Of a stretch of DNA of 46,424 nucleotides, positions 17,785 to 27,180 are shown in pieces. Below the pieces are notes generated by a model, which had not been told where the DNA came from, made no database searches, and saw only the letters and a list, made by a program, of their open reading frames with translations. How positions within the stretch are numbered: the first letter of the stretch is position 1; every line of letters starts with the position of its first letter. This stretch comes from Bacteroidota bacterium (GTDB lineage Bacteria > Bacteroidota > Bacteroidia > AKYH767-A > 2013-40CM-41-45), in assembly GCA_003151745.1 (NCBI GenBank), contig PLYJ01000124.1:1-46424 (forward strand), read 5' to 3'. Made by a program: the position numbers and the translations under genes.

Positions 17785-18468
17785 TTACTTTTGATGAACA
17801 GGATTTGCCTTCTGCCAGGAGGCAAATGCCTTTTCAAGCGTTTCCAGGAATACCCGGCTATCCTGCGCTCCGGATACTGCGTACTGCCTGTTGAACACAT
17901 AAAACGGAACGCCGCGCGCGCCTATTTGTTGCGCCTCATAAATGTCTGTCCTCACATCATCGGCATAAGCGCCATTTTCCAAAGCCGCTTTGAGCGCTGT
18001 TGCATCCAGCCCTATTTCAGTACCTGATTGAATAAGGAAACCATAGTCGTCAATATTTTTTCCATCTGTAAAATAGGAATGGAAAAGTTTTTCTTCCGCC
18101 TCGTTTTGTTTGCCGTATTGCTTTGCAAAATGAGAGAAGCGATGTGCATTAAAAGAGTTGGCTACAACTGCCTTATCAAAATTATAAACCAGCCCGACGC
18201 GCTTTGCCAACGCGGTTACATGATCATTCAGGTGCTTTGCCTCTTCCAAGGGCATGCCTTTATATTCTGCCAAAAACTGATCTATATTTTTGTCCGGCTG
18301 CGTTTTTAAATCAGGCGAAAGCTGAAAGCTCTTCCAGGTTATTTCAATATTTTCTTTGCCGGGAAATTGAGCTAATGCCGATTCAAATTTCCGTTTGCCT
18401 ATATAGCAGAATGGGCACATAACGTCGCTCCAAATTTCTACCTGCATTTTATTTTTTTGGGATTCCAT
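17785..18468 (-). CDS. DsbA-family oxidoreductase, FrnE-like
   Basis: EIWSDVMCPFCYIGKRKFESAL; GARGVPFYVFNRQYAVSGAQ. Confidence 0.92.
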   Translation of the reverse strand: MESQKNKMQVEIWSDVMCPFCYIGKRKFESALAQFPGKENIEITWKSFQLSPDLKTQPDKNIDQFLAEYKGMPLEEAKHLNDHVTALAKRVGLVYNFDKAVVANSFNAHRFSHFAKQYGKQNEAEEKLFHSYFTDGKNIDDYGFLIQSGTEIGLDATALKAALENGAYADDVRTDIYEAQQIGARGVPFYVFNRQYAVSGAQDSRVFLETLEKAFASWQKANPVHQK

Positions 18469-18503
18469 GTGTGCGTCGTAAGAGTCCGCAAGATAACCTA
18501 CGT

Positions 18504-19052
18504 TTATGCTGCCTGCAACTCTTTCTGTTTTACAAACTGAACATTGGCAGTTATCTTTACTTCTTCGCCCAACCCTACTCCGCCTGCGTCTGTAACTATT
18601 CCAAAGCTCACACCGAAATCCTTCCGGTTAATCTTACCGCTAAGCGAAAATCCAACGCGTGTGTTGCCCCAGGGATCTTTTATAGTCCCGCCAAACTCAG
18701 CATCGAGTACAATTCTTTTACTCGTACCCCTCATGGTTAGCGTGCCATGCACCTTATAGTTGTCCGCATTAATCTTCTCCAATTTATCTCCTTCAAAAAT
18801 AAGTTGCGGATGATTTTCTGCATCAAAGAAATCGCCGTTGCGGAGGTGTGCGTCGCGTTGGTCATTGCCGGTATTGATAGAGTTGATATCGGCCTCAAAA
18901 TGCACTTTTGCCGTGGTAAAATCATCCCCTTCCGTTTCAACCGCTCCTGTGAACTTATTAAACTGCCCTGATACCGTAGAAATCATCAGGTGCTTTACTT
19001 TAAACTGAATCTCTGAATGTGTAGGGTCTATTGCCAATTTTGTCGTTGTCAT
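18504..19052 (-). CDS. YceI-family protein (start refined to MTTTKLAIDP)
   Basis: TKLAIDPTHSEIQFKVKHLMISTVSGQFNKFTGAVE; GFSLSGKINRKDFGVSF. Confidence 0.92.
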   Translation of the reverse strand: MTTTKLAIDPTHSEIQFKVKHLMISTVSGQFNKFTGAVETEGDDFTTAKVHFEADINSINTGNDQRDAHLRNGDFFDAENHPQLIFEGDKLEKINADNYKVHGTLTMRGTSKRIVLDAEFGGTIKDPWGNTRVGFSLSGKINRKDFGVSFGIVTDAGGVGLGEEVKITANVQFVKQKELQAA

Positions 19053-19122
19053 TTGTTTATTTTTTAAATTAATTTGCTTTATGTGGACAAAAGTATGTAT
19101 ATTTGCTATCCAAAAGTAAGTA

Positions 19123-19146
19123 CTATACCATAGTATAGCACTATAC
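19123..19146. promoter_or_regulatory. Inverted repeat CTATAC-CATA-GTATAG plus a further CTATAC copy between divergent yceI-like and hxlR-like genes
   Basis: actataccatagtatagcactatac in the divergent intergenic region. Confidence 0.5.
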
Positions 19147-19171
19147 AAAAGGATAGTCCCATTCAAAAACA

Positions 19172-19534
19172 ATGACAATGGCAAAACCAAAAGAAGTAAA
19201 AACGCATACGGAATGTGCAAAAGCAATGCTTCCCGTGAAAGATGCATTGGATATTTTAAGAGGCCGGTGGAAGCTGCCGATTATTGTTTCCCTGTTGTTC
19301 GGCGCCAAACGCTTCGGAGAAATTTCCAAAGAGATAAACGGCATTACCGATAAAATGCTCTCCAAAGAATTAAAGGACCTGGAAGTAAACCAGCTTGTGA
19401 AGAGAACTGTTTTCGATTCTTTTCCTCCTGTCGTGGAGTATTCCATTACGCCTCATGGCAAATCGCTTGAAAAAGTGATTGGCGAGCTTCGCAACTGGGG
19501 AGTAGGGCATCGGAAGAAGATTATCGGGAAGTAA
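19172..19534 (+). CDS. HxlR-family HTH regulator
   Basis: CAKAMLPVKDALDILRGRWKLPIIVSLLFGAKRFGEISKEINGITDKMLSKELKDLE. Confidence 0.92.
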   Translation: MTMAKPKEVKTHTECAKAMLPVKDALDILRGRWKLPIIVSLLFGAKRFGEISKEINGITDKMLSKELKDLEVNQLVKRTVFDSFPPVVEYSITPHGKSLEKVIGELRNWGVGHRKKIIGK

Positions 19535-19574
19535 AGGAAAAGAGAAAATAATATCTTTACAAACTCATCAAAGT

Positions 19575-20228
19575 ATGGCAAGTGCAATGAACAAAGTTGT
19601 CAGCAAACAATTAATATATACAGTGGGCCATTCGACCCATCAACCTGAATATTTTATTGAACTGTTGCAGGCGCATGGAGTGAACTGTATTATTGATGTA
19701 AGAAACGTAGCAGCAAGTGCCTATAACCCGCAATACAATAAGAAACCTCTTTCTAATTTTCTGAAAAATAACAAGATCAAGTATCTCCATTTTGCAGAAG
19801 AGTTTGGTGCCAGGCATACAGATCCTGATTTGTTGGATAATGAAGGCAAGGTTGATTTTGAAAAGATTCGCAAATCATGGAACTTTAAAAATGGTGTTGA
19901 AAAGCTTTGGCAGGAAAGTGACAAAGGGCTTATCATTGCACTGATGTGTTCAGAAAGTGAGCCTTTTGACTGTCACAGGTTTTCCATGATCTCCATTGCT
20001 CTTGAAAAGGATGGTTTTGAAGTAACCCATATTCTCAAAGACAAAACATTAAAAAGTAATGCGCAGCTTGAAAGCGACCTTTTAAAAAAATACGACAAGA
20101 AGATACCAAAGCCGGATATGTTTGAACCGCACATCACGTTAGATGACCAGTTAAGCGCTGCCTACCGTTTGAGAAATAAGGAAATTGCTTTTTCGCCTTA
20201 TGTAAGCGAGTCGATAACCTTGAACTGA
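19575..20228 (+). CDS. DUF488 family protein
   Basis: IYTVGHSTHQPEYFIELLQAHGVNCIIDVRN; CSESEPFDCHRFSMI. Confidence 0.88.
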   Translation: MASAMNKVVSKQLIYTVGHSTHQPEYFIELLQAHGVNCIIDVRNVAASAYNPQYNKKPLSNFLKNNKIKYLHFAEEFGARHTDPDLLDNEGKVDFEKIRKSWNFKNGVEKLWQESDKGLIIALMCSESEPFDCHRFSMISIALEKDGFEVTHILKDKTLKSNAQLESDLLKKYDKKIPKPDMFEPHITLDDQLSAAYRLRNKEIAFSPYVSESITLN

Positions 20229-20251
20229 AACGTTGAATGGTGAATGGCTGT

Positions 20252-21544
20252 TTACTTCAATCCGTATTTAGCCTTATACTTCTCATTCAACTGCTTCTGC
20301 ACATTGTCGAGATTAATTTGACGCCCGTTTATAAAAGCGGTCTCCACATTGTTTGTGCGCATATCCAATGCATCGCCTGTGGAAATGAAAAGTGTGGCGT
20401 CTTTGCCGGCTTCAAGTGTGCCTGCAGTGGCATCAATGCCAAGAATTTTTGCAGGTGCTGATGTAATGCTCACTAAGGCATCTTCTTTCGTTAAACCATA
20501 TCCTGCCTCTGTGCCTGCATTGAAAGCAAGGTTGCGATTTTGCCATGAGCCGTCAACGCTTACAGCATACGTTACACCTGCTTGCCTGAGCATCGCAGGA
20601 ATCTTGTAAGGAAGATCCGTATCCTCGTCCTGGAGTGGAGGCAATGAATGTGTTCTGCCAAGAATAACAGCTACGTTATTTTCTTTGAGAAGGTCAGCAA
20701 CACGCCATGAATCATCGCCGCCGACGATGACTAACTTAATTGCATACTTTTTGCAAAAGTTGACGGCTGCTACAATCTCCTTTACATAGTCGCAATGCAC
20801 ATATAGTTTTTTCGTTCCGTTAAACAAGCCATTCATGGCTTCGAAGCGCACGTTCATTTCCTGCGGTGAAGCATTGAGGGAATAGGCTTTTGCTTCTTTG
20901 AAAAACCTGTCAATGTTGTTTAATGCCTTATTCATGTTCTCACGTTGTGTGTCTTCTGCTCCCGGCGCATCCGATTTAATAACGAACATCCGCGGCCAGT
21001 TGAGATGAATGCCTTCATCAGTTTTATATGCGGCATCCTCCCAGTTCCATGCATCCAGCTGCACAACGCTTGACTGCCCTGAAATGGTTCCACCCTGCGG
21101 AACGATCTGCGCAAGCAATATGCCGTTGCTGCGAACAGTGGGAATAATCTTGGAGTCTGTATTATAAGCTATGACGCTTCTCACATCTGAATTGAAGTCG
21201 CCAACTTCATAATTATCGCTTGTGGCACGGGCTGCATCAAGCTCTGTTAGTCCGAGTGTGGAATTACAATCAATGAAGCCCGGATAAACATGCTTTCCTT
21301 CGGCATGAATAACGCTTTTATATTTTGACATATCGAGCTTAATGATCCTTGCATCGGCAACAAGAGTAAGCTTGCCGTTTTCAAAAGCGATGACTGCGTT
21401 TTCTATCACCTGTCCGTTGCCAAGATGTGCAGTGGCATTCATGATGATGACAGATTCTTTCTGTGAACCAACAGGAGCAGGGTTTTGCGCTTGTGTAAAA
21501 AGAAACAGGCAAACATATGGGAATAGAAGGAGTGATTTTTTCAT
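20252..21544 (-). CDS. Secreted amidohydrolase (imidazolonepropionase-like)
   Basis: Signal peptide; HAEGKHVYPGFIDCNSTLG; ALVSITSAPAKILGIDATAGTLEAGKDATL. Confidence 0.85.
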   Translation of the reverse strand: MKKSLLLFPYVCLFLFTQAQNPAPVGSQKESVIIMNATAHLGNGQVIENAVIAFENGKLTLVADARIIKLDMSKYKSVIHAEGKHVYPGFIDCNSTLGLTELDAARATSDNYEVGDFNSDVRSVIAYNTDSKIIPTVRSNGILLAQIVPQGGTISGQSSVVQLDAWNWEDAAYKTDEGIHLNWPRMFVIKSDAPGAEDTQRENMNKALNNIDRFFKEAKAYSLNASPQEMNVRFEAMNGLFNGTKKLYVHCDYVKEIVAAVNFCKKYAIKLVIVGGDDSWRVADLLKENNVAVILGRTHSLPPLQDEDTDLPYKIPAMLRQAGVTYAVSVDGSWQNRNLAFNAGTEAGYGLTKEDALVSITSAPAKILGIDATAGTLEAGKDATLFISTGDALDMRTNNVETAFINGRQINLDNVQKQLNEKYKAKYGLK

Positions 21545-21562
21545 ATATATAATTGTTTTTCG

Positions 21563-21605
21563 GCCTCACCCCATCCCTCTCCTTTGGAGAGGGATGGGGT
21601 GAGGC
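21563..21605. repeat. Perfect 20-bp palindromic element, 3-nt loop, between two amidohydrolase genes
   Basis: gcctcaccccatccctctcc ttt ggagagggatggggtgaggc. Confidence 0.9.
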
Positions 21606-21610
21606 TTTTA

Positions 21611-24600
21611 TTATTTCATTATTAATGTTTCATCTTCAAGACAATGGTGCACCACTTCTCCTTGCACGACCGGTTTTTGGGTAACTTCACCTCTTGTTTT
21701 TGCATCTGCCATTTTCTGCATCAGGCGGGTGCGTTCCGTTTTTATTTCTTCACGAAGTTGCTTATCTGTATCAATATCGAAATAACGAATGCCGTCAACA
21801 TACGTCTGCAATGGCTTTGCATATATACTTAACGGATTGTCATTCCATAAAACAAGGTCGGCATCTTTCCCAGCCTTAATGGAGCCGATACGATCATCAA
21901 CACGAAGCATCTTTGCAGGATTGAGCGTAACAAATTTCCATGCTTCTTCTTCGCTCACGCCGCCGTACTTCACTGCCTTCGCGGCTTCCTGGTTGAGGCG
22001 TCTTGCCATCTCAGGATCATCGCTGTTGAAGGAAACATTCAAGCCCACATTGTGCATGATTGCTCCGTTGTATGGAATGGCCTCATACACTTCAAACTTA
22101 TAGGCCCACCAGTCGCTGAAGGTAGATGCGCCAAGCACACCATGTTCTTTCATTTTGTCTGCAACCTTATATCCTTCCAAAATGTGTGTGAACGTATTCA
22201 CCTTAAAACCGAATTTATCAGCCACATGCATCAACATATTGATTTCACTTTGCTCATAGGAGTGACAGGTGATGAACCGTTTGCTGTTCAGTATTTCTGT
22301 AAGTGCATCCAGTTTTAAATCCCTGCGAACAGGCATTGCTGCTGACTTTGCCTTTGCATCAAGCTCTTTATATTTCTTCTGTGCATCATCATATTCGCTC
22401 GCACGGGTGAAAAAATCCACATATACCTGCTCCACGCCCATGCGTGATTGTGGATAACGGGTAACCTGCCTGTCGCCCCAGTTGCTTTGTTTTACATTTT
22501 CACCTAATGCAAACTTGATGAAGCCGGGCCATCCTTCAAACTTCAATTTCTCGGGAGCCAATCCCCAACGCATTTTGATGAGCTGCGTTTGCCCTCCGAT
22601 AGCATTGGCGCTACCATGAAGTATGTGCGATGTGGTAACACCGCCTGCAAGCAGGCGATACATATTTATATCCTCGCAATCCAACACATCAGCAATGCGC
22701 ACTTCGGAAGAAGCAGACTCTGTGCCTTCATTCATTTCTCCGCTAACTGATATATGCGAGTGTTCATCAACAACACCGGAGGTGAGATGCTTTCCTGTGC
22801 CGTCAACCACTTCAGCATTGCCCGCAGCAAGATTCTTTCCTACTTTTTGAATTTTACCATCAGAGATTAGAACATCCGTGTTTTGTAAAATGCCTTCTGA
22901 CTCATTCGTCCATACTGTTGCATTCCTAATAAGAACTGTTTTTTGCTTTGGTAACTCTTTCCAACCATACGCCATGTTAGGATAAGTAACAATACCAAGA
23001 CGTGAAGTATCCTTTTTAGTCGTGTCCTTTTTAATTTCCGCTGTGAATGTTGAATCATAAGTTGCTGTCCATTTGACCCAATCGCCTGAAGGCAGCAGTG
23101 CATTGCCTTTCCAGAGGTTTGCATTGCTATCATCTACATAACCGCTCAGACGATAAACACCTTTCTGATCTTTCTTCTTCAACTCATATTGAAGACTGAT
23201 AAGCGTGCCTTGTCTTGAATAGGTTGCCTTGATTTTTGAAGTGTCTTCTATTACCGTTATTTCAGGAGCAGTCATTTCACCACTGACGGAAACTTTCAAC
23301 ACAGGAAGATTACCGACAGAGAGTGAATATTTTCCGCGAATGTCTTTCAAGTCGGCTTCATTGATCTTGTAACGCACGCCTTTAATCCAGTTGTCAACGA
23401 TGATGTTGTCTTTGTCGAAGATATTCTTTGAAGTAACAATGAAGTTTGCCATCATGCCCTTCTTTAAGCTGCCAACCACATCATTTACGTGCAGCAGTTC
23501 GGCAGGCGTTTGTGTCATTGCTTTCAAAGCAGCCTCTTGCGTCAAACCATTGTCAATGGCTTTGCGCAGGTTTTTCCAGAAATCCTTTTTGTCTTTCAGA
23601 TCGGCAGTAGTCAATGCAAAAGGAATTCCTGCTTTCTCTATCATAGCAGGATTCGTCGGTGCAAGTTCCCAGTGCTTCATTTGTGCAAGAGAAATATTGA
23701 GGGCATCATACGGATCGCTCACATCAATTGCATCCGGAAAGTTGAGGGCAATGATAAGCAGAGCGCCGGTTTCTTTTATTTCATTGATGCGCTGGTATTC
23801 ATTTCCTCCGCCCTTAATAATGTACTTCACATCGAACTCCTGTCCTATCTTGTGTGCACGAAGCACATTCAGTTTATCGCTTGCATCAAACACTGTTGGC
23901 AAATCCATTTCCTTGTTCCATGCATCAAGGCCAATATTATACTCCTTTTTGTATCCGCCGTTCTTATACCATTGCCCGTCGTAATAACTCTGGCGGATGA
24001 GAGCAATCGCTCCCATCAGTGAGCCCGGATATTCCTGCGTGCTGCTGCCTTTATCAAACGATAAATTGTTTGCTACGCGGTCTTTGATAACGATGTCATT
24101 TTCTTTTCCATCGCCGAGCGTAACAAATGCAGACGTGCCGCGGGCAATGCCATCATGATTAAAGCTCATCACCGAGCCGAAGCCCATGTTGCGCCATTGC
24201 TCCGCTTTCTTGCTATCGGCAGCAAAGTTTTTGTATGAATCATATTCCGGGTGAATGGCCTGGTTCCAGTCGTATGCGCCTTTAACATTGCTTTGATACT
24301 GAGGAAAGCCATCCACAGGCTGTGGCTTCCTCACTTCCGGCATTCCGTAATCAGTGAAAATGTCAATGAGGGAAGGATATATGTACTTGCCCTTGAGGTC
24401 ATACACAACAGCATCTTTAGGCACAGCAATATTTTTACCTGCATCCACAATCAACCCGTCGCGAATGATAAGGGTTGCATTGTCAATGTTCGTTTTACAA
24501 TCCGTAAAGATTTTTGCATTAATAAATGCGTATGAAATGTGCTTGGGATCAGTAGGCCCGTTAACAGGAAAGGTAACCTGGGCGCTGAGCGTTGTTGATA

Positions 24601-24637
24601 GTAGAAATACGGATAGCAGGTAAAAGTATATTTTCAT
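21611..24637 (-). CDS. Large secreted amidohydrolase with two amidohydrolase-like halves
   Basis: VYDLKGKYIYPSLID and VVDGTGKHLTSGVVDEHSHIS; two ALNPAK/TPAELL-type C-terminal motifs. Confidence 0.85.
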   Translation of the reverse strand: MKIYFYLLSVFLLSTTLSAQVTFPVNGPTDPKHISYAFINAKIFTDCKTNIDNATLIIRDGLIVDAGKNIAVPKDAVVYDLKGKYIYPSLIDIFTDYGMPEVRKPQPVDGFPQYQSNVKGAYDWNQAIHPEYDSYKNFAADSKKAEQWRNMGFGSVMSFNHDGIARGTSAFVTLGDGKENDIVIKDRVANNLSFDKGSSTQEYPGSLMGAIALIRQSYYDGQWYKNGGYKKEYNIGLDAWNKEMDLPTVFDASDKLNVLRAHKIGQEFDVKYIIKGGGNEYQRINEIKETGALLIIALNFPDAIDVSDPYDALNISLAQMKHWELAPTNPAMIEKAGIPFALTTADLKDKKDFWKNLRKAIDNGLTQEAALKAMTQTPAELLHVNDVVGSLKKGMMANFIVTSKNIFDKDNIIVDNWIKGVRYKINEADLKDIRGKYSLSVGNLPVLKVSVSGEMTAPEITVIEDTSKIKATYSRQGTLISLQYELKKKDQKGVYRLSGYVDDSNANLWKGNALLPSGDWVKWTATYDSTFTAEIKKDTTKKDTSRLGIVTYPNMAYGWKELPKQKTVLIRNATVWTNESEGILQNTDVLISDGKIQKVGKNLAAGNAEVVDGTGKHLTSGVVDEHSHISVSGEMNEGTESASSEVRIADVLDCEDINMYRLLAGGVTTSHILHGSANAIGGQTQLIKMRWGLAPEKLKFEGWPGFIKFALGENVKQSNWGDRQVTRYPQSRMGVEQVYVDFFTRASEYDDAQKKYKELDAKAKSAAMPVRRDLKLDALTEILNSKRFITCHSYEQSEINMLMHVADKFGFKVNTFTHILEGYKVADKMKEHGVLGASTFSDWWAYKFEVYEAIPYNGAIMHNVGLNVSFNSDDPEMARRLNQEAAKAVKYGGVSEEEAWKFVTLNPAKMLRVDDRIGSIKAGKDADLVLWNDNPLSIYAKPLQTYVDGIRYFDIDTDKQLREEIKTERTRLMQKMADAKTRGEVTQKPVVQGEVVHHCLEDETLIMK

Positions 24638-24692
24638 AACAGGTAGTTAAAGGAAGCGAATGTAAATAAAATGTGAAATATTAACGCTTAAA

Positions 24693-25027
24693 CTATCCAG
24701 CCGTTGGGATATTCTTCAGCAGCTCTTTTAATTCTTTGCCTGATAAATTTGTTTTTTCAGATTTATCGTAAATAGACATAAGATATACATTCTCTGCCTC
24801 AACCATCACGTATGTGATACCCTGGCTCCTCCTGATTTGCCCTTGCCTTTAGAGGATATTGCAAGCCGTATTTTGAAACAGCGATTTCCAATGGGCGTGC
24901 CTTGTTTTGGATTTTCTTTAAGCGAAAAAATGAGAGTGGATAGTTCGCCTTTGAGGGAGGAATATTTCTTTAAAAGCCGTTTTGCCTGACTTTCAAAAAC
25001 GTCAAGCGCCTTTACATTATAGCTCAT
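24693..25027 (-). pseudogene. RelE-family toxin with frameshift near its middle
   Basis: MSYNVKALDVFESQAKRLLKKYSSLKGELSTLIFSLKENPKQGTPIGNRCFKIRLAISSKGKGKSGGARV, then after a frame change TYVMVEAENVYLMSIYDKSEKTNLSGKELKELLKNIPTAG*. Confidence 0.85.
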
Positions 25028-25223
25028 TGAGAAAAGCTTCGGCGTTACGGGCTTTTTTCTTCCCGGCTTTAATTTGTTTCATTTCTTCAACAGCTTCTTT
25101 GATTTCCGATATCAACTGCGCCTTTTCATCGCTTATGGTTTGAGTTTTTACAAACGGAAAACTCTTAAGCAGCTCCATCATAAAACCTGCTTTGTTGTCT
25201 TTAATGTCAAGAATAATTTTCAT
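25017..25223 (-). CDS. Putative antitoxin partner of the frameshifted RelE toxin
   Basis: MKIILDIKDNKAGFMMELLKSFPFVKT...; overlaps the toxin start. Confidence 0.7.
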   Translation of the reverse strand: MKIILDIKDNKAGFMMELLKSFPFVKTQTISDEKAQLISEIKEAVEEMKQIKAGKKKARNAEAFLNEL

Positions 25224-25580
25224 TTTAAAAGTTTTCTCAAAGATACCCCTTCTCCCTCACAAAACAAAAAGTTAAAGATTAGTGAAGGGAAATTATCTGA
25301 ACTACCGAAATAATCGGGACAGGTGTGATTTATGGGATTAATGTGATTGGCTTGATTTCAGTAAGATTGCTTTACTTTTGCGTTGCTTAGAAAGAGTGAA
25401 GTTGTCTAATGCACATGAAAACGCGCTAAACTTTGCTAATCGGAGTTTTTGTTTTATTAAGATTATAAATAAGAAGCACAGGAAAATTCTTTTATCAGTT
25501 AATTTGTAGATTTGCCGCTTGACCGATCAGAAGAAGGATAACAGTGGTGAAATATTAAAGCAGGCAAAACAATTCAGTTA

Positions 25581-25895
25581 ATGGCTTCAGGAGCAGTTAT
25601 AAATAAAGTAAGGAGTTTCGCAACGCAAGTAAACGCCTGCGGCATATCACTTAAGAAGGTGATTTTGTTTGGCAGCTATGCAAATAACAAACAAACAAAA
25701 TACAGCGATATAGATGTTGCACTTGTAGCGGACGAATTTTCCGGCGTACCTTCAGAAGACGTAAAATTATTTTTGAAAGCCCTGCGCAAATATTACATCG
25801 TGCAGACACAGACCTTCAACACCAGGCAATTCTCTCCCGACAAAGATCCCTTCGTAGAAGAAATTCTGAAAACAGGCATTGAGATAAAGATTTAA
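25581..25895 (+). CDS. MNT-type nucleotidyltransferase domain protein
   Basis: KVILFGSYANNKQTKYSDIDVALVADEF (GSx10DxD). Confidence 0.85.
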   Translation: MASGAVINKVRSFATQVNACGISLKKVILFGSYANNKQTKYSDIDVALVADEFSGVPSEDVKLFLKALRKYYIVQTQTFNTRQFSPDKDPFVEEILKTGIEIKI

Positions 25896-26176
25896 AGAGA
25901 ACTGAACCTATCCTGCTCATATGCCAACAAAGCGGAGGCGTGAAAGAATCTTCACCCATAAAGCAACAACACGCGCCCTCTTCAATGCTTTAGGGCTTTG
26001 GCGTGATGCCTGCACAAAATTGTCTGAACTGGGATTTATGGGATTAATGTGATGAACTTGATTACCTATAAAATTCTTTTACTTTTGTGTGGTTAGTAAG
26101 GCAAGGTTGTCCCACGTACATGCAAAAGTACGAATCGCACCAATTGGAAAGGAGTTTAATATATTAGTTTAAAATT

Positions 26177-27175
26177 ATGAGGGTAGATAACATATTTGAA
26201 TTAACTAATAAATCTCGTAAAGAAGAAGATCAGTTGTCTGCAAACTTCGGTTTCATATTAAAAAATAATAAAGAAATTCTCAATCTTTTTTTAAAAGAAA
26301 TTGGAATAAAGCTACTTCCTAAAGAACTTAAACAAGTTGATATAGAAACTCAAATATCGTATAATTCTAATGAAAGCAAAATAGATTTACAACTTACTGT
26401 TTATAGTAAATTTCTTGTTTTCATCGAATCTAAGCTATATAAAAATGATGAAGACAAAATTTTTGAGCAACTCAATAAATATAAAAATATTCTTTATGAG
26501 AAAAAAGCAGAATATACTGCCGGAATCAGATTAGTTTATGTTAATAAGTTTGACGTTGATAAAAAGATTATTGAAAAATTAAGGACAAGATTAAATGTAT
26601 CAAAGAAAGAATTTTTCTTTTTTACTTGGGAAGATTTGATTAAACTTGATGAAAAGTATTCAAAAAAAGAAACAGTTCGATTATTTCATAATTATATACA
26701 AGATGCTATGTACAACAAAAAAGAAATAAAAGAGCAAAAGATAAAAGACATTGTAGAACTACTTGTAGTTTATACAAACCCCATATTTTGGGAATTAGCA
26801 AATAAGAAAAATATTGTGGTGCAAAATAACATGGCACCAGATGCAAAATATATTGCTTTTTTAAGAACACATCGGGATAATAAAAAGAGAAGCGCAATAA
26901 CACATATTGCAGAAGTAAAATACACTGAAAAAAATGTGCCTGTTAAAAATTCTTTTAAGGGATTCCCAGAATTAATTAAGGATGCTACAAAGAAAAAATA
27001 TATATACGAACTACATAAAGAATATCACCTTGACAATATAATTGAGTTAGCAAAGGAAATACCATCCATAAAAGGTCCCGCAAGAGGGCAGGTTTATTTC
27101 CAAACAAAAATGAGCGAACTTATACGAGTGAATAATATAAGTGAAATTAAAATTCCAAGTAAACTTAGAAATTAA
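26177..27175 (+). CDS. Putative PD-(D/E)XK nuclease superfamily protein
   Basis: SKIDLQLTVYSKFLVFIESKLYKND: D...ExK motif; AT-rich stand-alone gene. Confidence 0.65.
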   Translation: MRVDNIFELTNKSRKEEDQLSANFGFILKNNKEILNLFLKEIGIKLLPKELKQVDIETQISYNSNESKIDLQLTVYSKFLVFIESKLYKNDEDKIFEQLNKYKNILYEKKAEYTAGIRLVYVNKFDVDKKIIEKLRTRLNVSKKEFFFFTWEDLIKLDEKYSKKETVRLFHNYIQDAMYNKKEIKEQKIKDIVELLVVYTNPIFWELANKKNIVVQNNMAPDAKYIAFLRTHRDNKKRSAITHIAEVKYTEKNVPVKNSFKGFPELIKDATKKKYIYELHKEYHLDNIIELAKEIPSIKGPARGQVYFQTKMSELIRVNNISEIKIPSKLRN

Positions 27176-27180
27176 AAAAA

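Noticed and set aside
25921-26052. Short ORF MPTKRRRERIFTHKATTRALFNALGLWRDACTKLSELGFMGLM
   Set aside because: Runs into the repeat starting near 26020; no recognisable family or partner, so probably chance or a decayed fragment.
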